From: Nitrososphaerales archaeon
GTDB lineage: Archaea; Thermoproteota; Nitrososphaeria; Nitrososphaerales; CADDZS01
Reading direction: 5' to 3'
DNA: 43,109 nucleotides
Assembly: GCA_030041295.1 (NCBI GenBank)
Contig: JASHOD010000009.1
Location: 1-43,109 of the forward strand
Shown here one piece after another: positions 33,209 to 41,611 of the stretch; positions within the stretch are counted from its first letter, which is position 1, and each line of letters begins with the position of its first letter. The position numbers were made by a program, and so were the translations under genes. Below the pieces are notes generated by a model. It did no database searches, had not been told where the DNA came from, and saw only the letters and a list, made by a program, of their open reading frames with translations.

Positions 33209-34327
33209 TCAAAAAGTACTAGAGTTGGGAAGCATATTGTTCCCCCTAGTTTCAACGCTGCGAGCTTGCATGCTGAATTTTTCAATGTTAAAATCCAAAA
33301 CAACACTACATATATCAAGAGCATATCTTGTTGCGGCTCTAAGGGAATCGATCAAAGAGACGGCCGCTCGTCTAGATTCTGCCAGCACTTCTTTATCCTT
33401 CCAAATGAGAGATTGAAACTCCTCCTCCTTTTCATTGAAGGTTGCGACTTCCTTGGCGATCTCTGCGGCTCCTGAGTGATCAATCTTTAGCACCGCGACG
33501 AAGGATTCATCGATCAGCCGTGAGGCTAGGTCGCTCAGCATTGATAGCCCCATGATGAAATCTGCCCCAAAAGGAGTTTGGAGGCCAAGAACAGTTCGAG
33601 CGATGCGAATTGACTCGTTTGAGAGATTTTGGAGAGCTTTGATTACCACGATAAAGCTAAGCAAATCCCACTGCTCGTGATGCGGATCTCCTGAGATTCC
33701 GCCCTTGATGAACATATTGAGTTTTCTCATGACGTACAGATTTAGGCTGTACACATCGCTACTCTGCGAGATCGTTAGGTTAGCTGCATTCTTGTCCTGC
33801 CTCTTAACTGATCTAATTGCTTCCTTGAACATGGACGCACAAACGGAATAGACTCTCTTTAGGTCGTCATTCAGTCTGAGCTCGGGACTGCCTAATAGAA
33901 CCTGAATCGTAAATCCAGAAGATGAATATCCGACAATTTCGGTACCTATCAGATTTCGTCTTGCTTTCTCTTTTAGATTGTCTAGCCTGTGAGAGGTGGA
34001 GCTAGTGCAAATAACTTCGATTATGGTGTATCCTGACACATAGCAAGCTTCTATCTTTCTAAGAATCGTGTCTTGTGAATCTTCATTGTCTTGATACTCG
34101 ACTACCGCTCGATCATATTGATCATTTAGTTTGCGAAGAGGTCTAATGTCGAAAGTGATAAGCAGTGAGTTGGTGCTCGGCCTAGTAATGGTAACTTCGT
34201 CGCCGTGTTGCAAATCCATTCCAGATACCCATTTTTTTGGTAGGGCGACCACGAATGATGACTTGCCAGAAATCTGAATTCTTCTCCTTTCTCGTTGGTG
34301 GAACGATTCCATTCTTCCTATCTCCAA
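33209..34327 (-). CDS. PhoU-domain regulator with AbrB/SpoVT-like N-terminus
   Basis: 372 residues. RRIQISGKSSFVVALPKKWV, then SGMDLQHGDEVTI (about residues 15-47), is a swapped-hairpin AbrB/SpoVT DNA-binding domain. The rest is a long helical PhoU-like region (VYSVCASMFKEAIRSVKRQD, LVVIKALQNLSNESIRIART-like helices, DSLRAATRYALDIC). Archaeal proteins with this fusion are annotated as phosphate-uptake regulators. It lies near the binding protein with a PstS-like half and may control that system. It is convergent with the pilin-like gene (stops 27 bases apart). The start could be the second Met. Acidic metal-cluster motifs of PhoU are not obvious. Confidence 0.82.
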   Translation of the reverse strand: MEIGRMESFHQRERRRIQISGKSSFVVALPKKWVSGMDLQHGDEVTITRPSTNSLLITFDIRPLRKLNDQYDRAVVEYQDNEDSQDTILRKIEACYVSGYTIIEVICTSSTSHRLDNLKEKARRNLIGTEIVGYSSSGFTIQVLLGSPELRLNDDLKRVYSVCASMFKEAIRSVKRQDKNAANLTISQSSDVYSLNLYVMRKLNMFIKGGISGDPHHEQWDLLSFIVVIKALQNLSNESIRIARTVLGLQTPFGADFIMGLSMLSDLASRLIDESFVAVLKIDHSGAAEIAKEVATFNEKEEEFQSLIWKDKEVLAESRRAAVSLIDSLRAATRYALDICSVVLDFNIEKFSMQARSVETRGNNMLPNSSTF

Positions 34328-34842
34328 ATTGTTAATAGACGCAAGAAAAATACTGCATTTTGCGTGAGAACTACTTTAGATTTGGTCAGGTTTTTCTATT
34401 TAATCAAGATGCAACTCAAATGCGTTACGTCCTGTTTTTGTATTAGAGCAAAATGGGAAACAGGCGATCTTGATCGCTTTTTGCAGCAAAGTTCGCGATA
34501 TTTTATGAAAACGTTTCGTTTTAGAAAAAAGTTTCTACGATCTATCGCATTTTAATGGGCGCCTTAAGCCAGCGAAATAAATAGATTTGAGCATGACTAT
34601 TGTCTAAAGCTTTTTCGCTTGCCAAGTGTGTAAATATGTTTTGAACTCAGCTTTATTTGGGATCAAGGCGCATCATGGAAGAAAACGCAACAATTGATCT
34701 CGCAGGCCTTCCCTCATTCATTTGGCTTGATGTAATTGGAGGCATTTACAATGAAATTGTTCCTCTATATGCGGATTTCTAGCGAATGCGGCTACGCTGA
34801 TTCAAAGCCAGCAGTTCGGAAATTGCTCAAAGATGATTCGAT
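34328..34842. other. Intergenic stretch upstream of the pilus motor operon
   Basis: AT-rich. A 35-codon frame from ATG 34675 to TAG 34780-34782 has no recognisable features. TATA-like runs occur, for example TTTTATG near 34500. The operon promoter is probably within the last 250 bases, but I cannot point to it with confidence. Confidence 0.4.
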
Positions 34843-36753
34843 TTGAAAGACTTCGATGGTTCGGGCGGCGAAAAAATTTCAAAAGAGTTAGCGGAGCCGT
34901 CTATCAATTCGAATGAGAACGACTCTGTTCCTCCTCAACCACCACAGGATGGCAAGGTAGCAAAGCGATCAAGATTTTCATTCCGTAGGAACAAGACCGA
35001 GAGTGAAAATGCGAAGCCAGAGATGCTAGTGGCACTCACTGGTAAGAAAGTTTCCGCTCCAACTTTTGAAGAATTCGATCGTACAAAGAATATCACATAT
35101 GCCATCAGAGAGCCATTTCAGTACGTAAATCTGGTCGAGGTAAAAGGCGAAATCGTTTACAATGCCTTAGAGCCTGTCCTAAATGAAAGGGAGAAAGAGA
35201 TTCTCAAAAAAATCCAGACCGCTTACGAAATGCTCGTGAACGTTGGTACGGTTCTTGTAGAAACCGAGGACAAGATAAAATTCGTCGATAATACATTCAA
35301 TCGAATTCTCAAGATCTATAACATCAAACTTTCCGAGCTCGAATATCAAAAGATTCATTATTTTATCGAACGGGATTATGTTAGATATGGCAAAGCTGAT
35401 CTACTTATTAGTGACAAATTCATAGAAGATGTTAGTTGCAACGGCCCCAAAGCCCCGTTGTATGTCTACCATCGATTATTCGAATCGATTCGCACGAACG
35501 TCGTTTTCGAAGAGTTTGAACTGAATAGCTTCATTCTGCGCCTTGCGCAGCTTTCTGGAAGGCACATTTCCATACTGCAGCCAATACGAGACGCCGCTTT
35601 GCCTGACGGTAGCAGATTAAATCTGACACTAGGCAAGGAAGTGACGAAGAAAGGCTCCACGTTTACCATCAGAAAGTTCAGGTCCGAACCGATGTCTCCG
35701 ATCGAGATAATGAGCCTCAAGACTCTGGATGCAAAAGCACTGGCTTACCTGTGGTTGCTCGTCGAATACGACAGCTCAATTCTCATCTCAGGTGGCACGG
35801 CAACGGGCAAAACGACGCTCCTCAACGCGGTCAGCATGCTTATCAGATCTGAAAACAAGATAGTCTCAGTAGAAGATACGCCGGAGATTAATCTCGCTCA
35901 TCCAAACTGGATCCAAGCTGTGGCGAGGTTCGGCTTCGGCGAAACTATCTCGCCCAGTGGTGCGAGTGGTGGACTTTCTGGAATTTCTGGCATGTCAGGC
36001 CACAGTTCGGGCGATATATCTCTTTACGATCTTCTCATGGCTGCCCTAAGACAGAGGCCTGATTATATCATAGTTGGCGAGGTTAGAGGTCAGGAAGCAT
36101 TCACTTTGTTCCAGGCAATTTCCGTCGGGCACGCCGCTATGGGAACGATACATGCTGCGTCCATGCCAGAGTTAATCGCTAGAGTAGAGTCCATGCCTAT
36201 GAACGTGCCCCGTGTTTTGGTTCGAAATTTAGATCTCGTGATTTTCTTGGCTTTGATTCGAAAGGGCAAGGAACGGGTGAGAAGGGTACGCGAAATTGTC
36301 GAAATTCTATCAGTCGACCCAGGCTCAAAAGAATTAGTCACGAATACAGTATTTCGGTGGAATCCTATAAAGGACGAACACGAGTTTGCAGGGCAGAGTT
36401 ACATCTTGGAAAAACTTTCGAAGACTTATGGAATTCCTCAAGAGTACTTTGACCGCGAAATTGAAACAAGAACCAGACTGCTTGAGAACCTGAAAGAAAG
36501 AAAAATAATCAACTATCGGCAGGTGACAGATGTCATCCGAGACTATTACGCAAGGGCCGAACAGCATCCCACCCCCGTTCAAACCCGCAAAAAGGTAGAG
36601 GCGTTGAAAATTGAACAGGCGGACAACTTTGACGTCTATCTTGATACCCAATCAGGGCAGCGGACACGGTCGTTTGACTTGATCGCTGACGAAATACGGA
36701 TCAAAACATTGAAGGCGCTAGAAAAGCTTCGCCAGTTAGAGAAAGAAGAGTGA
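34843..36753 (+). CDS. FlaI/VirB11-type secretion ATPase (type IV pilus motor)
   Basis: 636 residues, TTG start. The N-terminal 60 residues are polar and charged. A conserved N-domain follows (YAIREPFQYVNLVEVKGEIV, YFIERDYVRYGKADLLISDK, IEDVSCNGPKAPLYVYHRLF). The motor domain has Walker A GGTATGKT (residues 317-324), an acid box VEDTPEI, Walker B region DYIIVGEVRGQEAF (from about 407) and a His box HAAMGTIHAAS. It powers pilin insertion at the cytoplasmic face. The length exceeds FlaI/ArlI (about 530) because of both termini; the C-terminal 90 residues are charged and helical. It begins a three-gene operon (next start 9 bases on). A Gly/Ser-rich insert (SPSGASGGLSGISGMSGHSS) lies between the acid box and Walker B. 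Confidence 0.9.
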   Translation: MKDFDGSGGEKISKELAEPSINSNENDSVPPQPPQDGKVAKRSRFSFRRNKTESENAKPEMLVALTGKKVSAPTFEEFDRTKNITYAIREPFQYVNLVEVKGEIVYNALEPVLNEREKEILKKIQTAYEMLVNVGTVLVETEDKIKFVDNTFNRILKIYNIKLSELEYQKIHYFIERDYVRYGKADLLISDKFIEDVSCNGPKAPLYVYHRLFESIRTNVVFEEFELNSFILRLAQLSGRHISILQPIRDAALPDGSRLNLTLGKEVTKKGSTFTIRKFRSEPMSPIEIMSLKTLDAKALAYLWLLVEYDSSILISGGTATGKTTLLNAVSMLIRSENKIVSVEDTPEINLAHPNWIQAVARFGFGETISPSGASGGLSGISGMSGHSSGDISLYDLLMAALRQRPDYIIVGEVRGQEAFTLFQAISVGHAAMGTIHAASMPELIARVESMPMNVPRVLVRNLDLVIFLALIRKGKERVRRVREIVEILSVDPGSKELVTNTVFRWNPIKDEHEFAGQSYILEKLSKTYGIPQEYFDREIETRTRLLENLKERKIINYRQVTDVIRDYYARAEQHPTPVQTRKKVEALKIEQADNFDVYLDTQSGQRTRSFDLIADEIRIKTLKALEKLRQLEKEE

Positions 36754-36762
36754 TCATTTTTC

Positions 36763-37650
36763 ATGATGCATAAGGACGATCAAAAAATCAGCTGGTTTCA
36801 ACGGCTTAGCTATAGTGGTTTCAGATGGTTTGACAATAAACCTCGACCCGGCATTCTAAAGCTCCTCTACAAGGCTGATATTCAATTGTTACCAGGAATG
36901 TTTGTGGGTTCGATAGTTACAACAGCAATTCTGGCTACCGTTGGAGCGTTTATTGTATCGTGGATCATCTTCACGTACCTCATTCACACTAGCTATAGTC
37001 CAATCCTAGAACTGGTTATTCCTTTGGCTGCTTGTGGCGGCTCCATTGGATCTTTACCTATGATCACCCTGAACAAAATAACAGCAAAACGCGTCAAGAT
37101 CGATGCTGTTTTGCCATTTGTTCTTGCATACATGGCAGCCTTGTCTAGCGCAGGGATGAATCCGATAGAAACAATACGGCATGTCGGGCTGAAGGATTTT
37201 GGCCCAGTATCTAGGGAATTCCAGAAAATATCTTATCGGACTGATATTCTTGGAGACGACATTAATTCAGCGATGAGTTTCGTTGCGCAAAATACGCCCT
37301 CGGATAGCTTACATGATATTCTGATCGGAATCTCCAACCTCATTGCTTCTGGTGGAAACCTAAGATCATACTGTGAGCAAGAATCTCACGAGCTCTTCGA
37401 ACTAAAAAAGGCAAAAGTCAAGGGATTCATAGACAGCCTAGCAGCTTTTAGCGAAGGCTACATCGGCGGGATTATTTTAGGACTGATCATGGGACTAATT
37501 GGAATCGTCGTGATGGGAGCTCTTGGACTGCATTTGCTATCTTTGTCGACAGCGGCATTGCTGGAAATATTCATTTTCGTAATTGTCCCGCTAGTAAATG
37601 GTCTCTTTCTTGCCGCCCTAGAAATGCGGTTTTCTTCTGGAGAGTTTTAG
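36763..37650 (+). CDS. Type II/IV secretion platform protein, FlaJ/TadB-like, first half
   Basis: 295 residues with N-terminal hydrophobic helices (about 44-85), a cytoplasmic T2SSF domain (VLPFVLAYMAALSSAGMNPI to SDSLHDILIGISNLIASGGN) and C-terminal helices (about 225-285). The T2SSF region matches one of the two such domains normally present in a single archaeal FlaJ/ArlJ. It starts 9 bases after the ATPase gene and is followed after two bases by a second T2SSF gene, so the platform is encoded as two separate proteins, as in bacterial TadB/TadC. It probably forms a heterodimer with the next protein in the membrane. Confidence 0.85.
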   Translation: MMHKDDQKISWFQRLSYSGFRWFDNKPRPGILKLLYKADIQLLPGMFVGSIVTTAILATVGAFIVSWIIFTYLIHTSYSPILELVIPLAACGGSIGSLPMITLNKITAKRVKIDAVLPFVLAYMAALSSAGMNPIETIRHVGLKDFGPVSREFQKISYRTDILGDDINSAMSFVAQNTPSDSLHDILIGISNLIASGGNLRSYCEQESHELFELKKAKVKGFIDSLAAFSEGYIGGIILGLIMGLIGIVVMGALGLHLLSLSTAALLEIFIFVIVPLVNGLFLAALEMRFSSGEF

Positions 37651-37652
37651 AA

Positions 37653-38918
37653 ATGGAAGACACAAGCAAGATCAAGTTTTCTTCGTGGTGGGAGAATACT
37701 GCCTTCAGACTGCAACTAAGAAACAAAATTAAACGAGATTATCTAACGCTTGGCATTCCAGTAATCGCTGCAGTTCTTGTGGCTATCTTTGCTTTTCAAA
37801 CTGGTTATGTATCGCTAGCACCTTATTCAGCGACGGTTTCTGCGATAGCCCAATCGCAAGCATCTCAAAATCAGAATTTGTATTTAATCGTGGTCGCTGT
37901 ACCAATCATCGCATTCGGCCCGTATGTTGTTGACAATTCGGTGAGTATGAGGAGAAAAGCAAGATACCAAAAAGACTTCGCTGATTTCTTGTTCGAGCTT
38001 TCGGAACTGGTCAGGGGCGGTATAGATCCTTCAAGGGCCCTACTTACGCTGTCGGAAGGCACTACAGGGTCGATTACTAAATTCGTCAAGACTGCAGCAA
38101 AGCAGATGCAAGTGGGCTTGACATTTGAGCAAGCGTTTCAAAACCTTGGAAACTCGATAGAGAGTGATCTTGCGAAAAGATATGCCGATCTTGTCATACA
38201 GGCCTCATACAGTGGAGGCTCTGTTGCAAATCTAATTCAGAAAGCTTCTATCGACATGGGAACATTTCTTGCGCTTGACAGAGAGAAAAAATCTGGGCTG
38301 AGCCAGTACACTGTGGTTCTCTACACTGGTCAGGTAGTGATGATAGCACTTTGCGCCATAATGGTTGTCGAGTTTATCCCACAGATAGCCCAGCTCAGCC
38401 AGATAGGCGCCGCGGGACTGGGTGGTTTGCTTGGGACTTCGGATTTAGGAGATGTCAATATAGAAAGAGATTTTTTCTTTCTTGTCATCATAAACGGCTT
38501 TTTGGGTGGCCTGGTCATCGGCAAGATCTCCGAAGGCAAGATCAAACACGGGCTGAAGCATTCTTTGGTTTTAATTTTGATCGCGCTCATAGCTTGGAAT
38601 GGCTTTGTCCTGCCTAGTTTGACTGGACCACAGAACGTCACTATCACTGTTGTTTCGACTGATACTACCGGGGTTGCAGGTTTTCCCCTTCAAGATGCAC
38701 TTGTGGTTTCAGTGACCAATCTCAAAGGGCAACCAGTGGTATCGGCGCCGGTAACGTTCACCGTCTCGGGTGGCGGATCGGCCAATCCTAGAGTAGTCTC
38801 AACAGACACCTCAGGTCAGGCCTCTACAAAAATCACACTTGGCGCTGCGCCAGGAAACTATGTGGTGGTAATATCTGTGGGAAATAGCGCAATAAATGTG
38901 ACAATTACAGCGGATTAG
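37653..38918 (+). CDS. Platform protein, FlaJ/TadC-like, fused to an extracellular Ig-like domain
   Basis: 421 residues. Two N-terminal helices (about 32-50 and 73-92), a T2SSF domain (DFLFELSELVRGGIDPSRAL, YSGGSVANLIQKASIDMGTF) and C-terminal helices (about 222-245, 272-290, 305-325) are followed by about 95 residues outside the membrane: VTITVVSTDTTGVAGFPLQD, then VTNLKGQPVVSAPVTFTVSG and VSTDTSGQASTKITLG. That tail is an Ig-like, Big-1-type domain like the one ending the pilin-like protein at 31748-33181. A platform protein with an exposed adhesin-type domain is not usual. It is the last gene of the operon; the next gene is convergent. Confidence 0.82.
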   Translation: MEDTSKIKFSSWWENTAFRLQLRNKIKRDYLTLGIPVIAAVLVAIFAFQTGYVSLAPYSATVSAIAQSQASQNQNLYLIVVAVPIIAFGPYVVDNSVSMRRKARYQKDFADFLFELSELVRGGIDPSRALLTLSEGTTGSITKFVKTAAKQMQVGLTFEQAFQNLGNSIESDLAKRYADLVIQASYSGGSVANLIQKASIDMGTFLALDREKKSGLSQYTVVLYTGQVVMIALCAIMVVEFIPQIAQLSQIGAAGLGGLLGTSDLGDVNIERDFFFLVIINGFLGGLVIGKISEGKIKHGLKHSLVLILIALIAWNGFVLPSLTGPQNVTITVVSTDTTGVAGFPLQDALVVSVTNLKGQPVVSAPVTFTVSGGGSANPRVVSTDTSGQASTKITLGAAPGNYVVVISVGNSAINVTITAD

Positions 38919-38983
38919 CTCTTGGAGCACTGAATGCTCTAGCTGGAAGAAGAACAAATATTCAAAGTCTAACGGACAAAAAA

Positions 38984-39607
38984 TCAGCCAACGAATTCTC
39001 TCGTATCGATTCTAAGACCGTTCTTGCTGATAGTGAACTTCAGAGGACTGTCCATTGGCTCTATTCCTTTCATTTTCGGAATATACAGTAGTCTGTAAAT
39101 TCTGTCGCGAGTAACTTCTGTCTTCAATATTACTACGTTGTCTGACATTCCCCTGATGTACGCGTTCACCCTGGACGAAAGCATCTCGGTTTCAGAAGTG
39201 AGGACGAAACTTCGACCCTGAGTCGCGAGTCTACGCATCTCTTTTAACAGTTCCACGATTTCTACTTCAGTCTTATCGAATAGGTAACTGGAGAATGATT
39301 CAGCCACTATCAAATCATACTTTAGCTCTTCGAGGTTCAAAGTGCCACGAACTAGCTTTAGAGGGATAGAACTTATTCCTTCAGGCAGTGATTCGATTTC
39401 ATCTCTGGCCAAGCCGACCCTTATCCCCATTACTCCTCTCTGTTGGATCTCTTGCTTTTGATCTGTGATATCTAGAATACACACTCTCTTGCCCTTGGCA
39501 TTCCCATAAGTCGCGATTTGCCTTGCAAGAATTGGGCTAACAGCTCCGATTTCCTCCTCTATCAACGTGATACCTTGGCTAGAAGCTTCGAGGATGTCAT
39601 CGAGCAT
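38984..39607 (-). CDS. KaiC/RadA-like (ArlH-like) ATPase lacking Walker A
   Basis: 207 residues. The protein has the overall strand/helix order of archaeal RAD55/KaiC-type ATPases, as in ArlH. However, the place of the P-loop reads LIEEEIGAVSPILARQIATY, without GxxGxGK. The Walker B-like strand is YDLIVAESFSSYLFD. A later RRLATQGRSFVLTSETEML matches the switch strand region. ATP binding by the usual site is therefore unlikely. In the archaellum and related pili, ArlH-type proteins regulate the ATPase/platform complex; location next to the FlaI-FlaJ operon (convergent, stops 65 bases apart) suggests a similar regulatory part. Start ATG is clear. Confidence 0.7.
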   Translation of the reverse strand: MLDDILEASSQGITLIEEEIGAVSPILARQIATYGNAKGKRVCILDITDQKQEIQQRGVMGIRVGLARDEIESLPEGISSIPLKLVRGTLNLEELKYDLIVAESFSSYLFDKTEVEIVELLKEMRRLATQGRSFVLTSETEMLSSRVNAYIRGMSDNVVILKTEVTRDRIYRLLYIPKMKGIEPMDSPLKFTISKNGLRIDTREFVG

Positions 39608-39854
39608 GCTGAATGCAGAATAATAGTACTAATTACCGTATATTAATTTCGTGATGATGCTAACCGGGGATAGGTGAAAAGTAATACACGGGAACTGTTT
39701 TTCCTTTAGAAATTCAGATTTTGCTAGCCAAACCTAAGATTCTGCTTCAATCGCGATACCTCAGCTCAATATCCAAGAAATTCTTCTCAATTATAGTCCA
39801 AAATGTGTCCTGAGTATATTCATAGTCATCTCTCGACCAATCTTAAGGGCATAA
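39608..39854. other. Intergenic stretch without a supported gene
   Basis: AT-rich spacer upstream of the ArlH-like gene and downstream of the next. Nothing supported. Confidence 0.35.
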
Positions 39855-40616
39855 TTACAGAACGATGCTCGTGAAAGGAGACTTCTTGAGCAGAAATGTG
39901 GCATGTGAAAAATAAGCGGGCATCTTCTCATGATTTCGTTCAGTGAAGACATCGAAGGATCTTGCTTGGTGCTCCAGACTGTCAGAGAACCTTTCCATGA
40001 AACTGGAGTCATCGCTTTCAATCCTCTCTTCTTTGAGGATCGCTCCTGCCTCATTCATTGCAACAGCTTGTGCGTATCTCTTGTATAGATCCAAAGATGC
40101 GTGCATGCGAAGAGAATCGTTTGTACGTCTAATTCTATTCTTGCTTCTGTTCACATCCAATTGTAGAGAGCCCACCTCCTTCAGAGTTATGAGTGGATCC
40201 TCAACTATCCTAGTGAAAATTCTGGTTGCTTCGGGTGCAAGCGTCGTCTTCCTCGTCAATCTGCTGACCGATGCTCTTGTCGAGCCTCGCGCTGTGTAGA
40301 ACGCGAATTCTGCATTTTCTGTAAGTTGCTCGAAGGCCGCTTGGGAGACCGACGGTTCGAAGAACCTGCTCGCGATGTAAGCCTCTGTGTTCATGTACTC
40401 GAGGAGTATAATCGCTTCACTGACTATTTCCCTCCATGACCTAAAAACCTTGAGTTTCTTGAATCCGGTAACGCCGAGGCTCTTCGCCACCGCGTCGAGT
40501 AATTCGGCTCGTATTGAGGGATCAGTATTATTCCAAGTGTTCTTCTTTAGGGCGTATTGTCCGGACTCGAAAAGAATGAACGAGGCGTCAATATCCGATG
40601 GTCTGTAAACACAGTA
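39855..40616 (-). CDS. Unknown helical protein, frame open beyond the usual start
   Basis: The first usual start (GTG 40490) gives 211 residues, but the same frame is open back to 40616 and the added part is protein-like: RPSDIDASFILFESGQYALK, then KNTWNNTDPSIRAELLDAVA. It runs smoothly into AKSLGVTGFKKLKVFRSWRE. No ATG, GTG or TTG lies in the added part, so either a rare start is used or the true start has been lost to a mutation near the stop at 40617-40619. The body is mostly helical and charged, with an alternating Arg/Thr-rich stretch. I do not recognise a family. It is transcribed in the same direction as the unknown gene upstream of it. Confidence 0.55.
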   Translation of the reverse strand, partial: YCVYRPSDIDASFILFESGQYALKKNTWNNTDPSIRAELLDAVAKSLGVTGFKKLKVFRSWREIVSEAIILLEYMNTEAYIASRFFEPSVSQAAFEQLTENAEFAFYTARGSTRASVSRLTRKTTLAPEATRIFTRIVEDPLITLKEVGSLQLDVNRSKNRIRRTNDSLRMHASLDLYKRYAQAVAMNEAGAILKEERIESDDSSFMERFSDSLEHQARSFDVFTERNHEKMPAYFSHATFLLKKSPFTSIVL

Positions 40617-40651
40617 CTAACTCTAGCTCTTATTCAAGAATTTTCCACCGT

Positions 40652-40712
40652 TAATGGCGCTAGAAAGTTTTGAAATCCGAGCTCCAGACCCATTTCTTCT
40701 TTTTGGAGAAAA
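40652..40712. repeat. Segment duplicated at 13794-13846
   Basis: Bases 40659-40710, at the 3' end of the next gene (minus strand), match 13794-13846 at about 80% with one single-base gap. The partner repeat is 41925-42020. Confidence 0.65.
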
Positions 40713-41508
40713 GTTTGTTGATTCTTGAACAGGCATTTTCAATGGACGTAATGTCCGGCCGTATCAATTTCATGAGTTTTTCCACTTTTGTTTGAAATAG
40801 CTTGTCCATCTGATCTACAGTTTCGCTGAGGCAGATTGATGCAACGCAGAGATAGTATTCTCTTGAACGAAGGTTGTTCACTGACTTGTGCTCGCGACTT
40901 TCTATTCCTCCGTGTGTGATCGTCGAATTTTGAATTCCTATCTTACTGTTGATCAATTCTTCGTTGTCTAATGAAAGCAGTTCTTCTTGAGCTTTTGGAA
41001 GTTCGATTTCACTTAGTAGTCCCATCGGTAAGTCTTGATCCTCGGCACAAGCCATTGTCACGTCCGCAATGTACAGCGTTATAGTATCTATCTGATCTGG
41101 ATAGAGCTGGTAAACAAGCGGGGAGACAATTGCGGAAACCCTTCTTTGGGCGGCCTTGGCCTGTTCTATTGCCTGTCGGAAGACACTGATTTCTTCTCTG
41201 CTTGGAATAGACTCTCGAATGCTGTCCTTTCCAGCTTTATTGGCTATAGCCAGCGGCGTCGCTTTACTGCACGAATCTGCAAGCGCTTTGATCAAAATCA
41301 GATTCTTTTGTATACGGACAAACATCTCGCGCTCGAGAGACTCTTCAATTATCGTATCGAGGTTTTTCTTTTTTCCCTCTTGGTTTGGACCAGACGTTTT
41401 AGGCACGTTCATAACAGTGTTTCCGCGTTGGATACCAAGCAAAGTAGAATACTTACTGTCACTAGGCGAAGAAACAGAGACGTTCACTAATCGAGAGCGT
41501 ATGCGCAA
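40660..41508 (-). CDS. Unknown protein, mainly helical
   Basis: 282 residues. A basic Ser-rich N-terminus (first 50 residues, with NQEGKKKN) is followed by long charged helices (LEREMFVRIQKNLILIKALA, SVFRQAIEQAKAAQRRVSAI, SETVDQMDKLFQTKVEKLMK) and a basic Trp-containing tail, KKKKWVWSSDFKTF. No membrane segment and no known motif is visible. A copy of its very 3' end exists at 13.8 kb without the rest. It is divergent from the zinc-finger gene, with 103 bases between. Because it lies beside pilus and surface genes, a role there is possible but only by position. Confidence 0.6.
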   Translation of the reverse strand: MRIRSRLVNVSVSSPSDSKYSTLLGIQRGNTVMNVPKTSGPNQEGKKKNLDTIIEESLEREMFVRIQKNLILIKALADSCSKATPLAIANKAGKDSIRESIPSREEISVFRQAIEQAKAAQRRVSAIVSPLVYQLYPDQIDTITLYIADVTMACAEDQDLPMGLLSEIELPKAQEELLSLDNEELINSKIGIQNSTITHGGIESREHKSVNNLRSREYYLCVASICLSETVDQMDKLFQTKVEKLMKLIRPDITSIENACSRINKLFSKKKKWVWSSDFKTF

Positions 41509-41611
41509 GAAAAAGAAGACGAAATCTGTACGTCAATTCCATTTTTAGATATTTGCGTGCTCGTATTTGACATAAGCAAGAGAATTACTCACTTGCAAAT
41601 AATACGCAAGT

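Noticed and set aside
34675-34782. 35-codon frame before the pilus motor operon
   Set aside because: Too short, with no recognisable feature or ribosome-binding site; kept only as a note in the intergenic entry.
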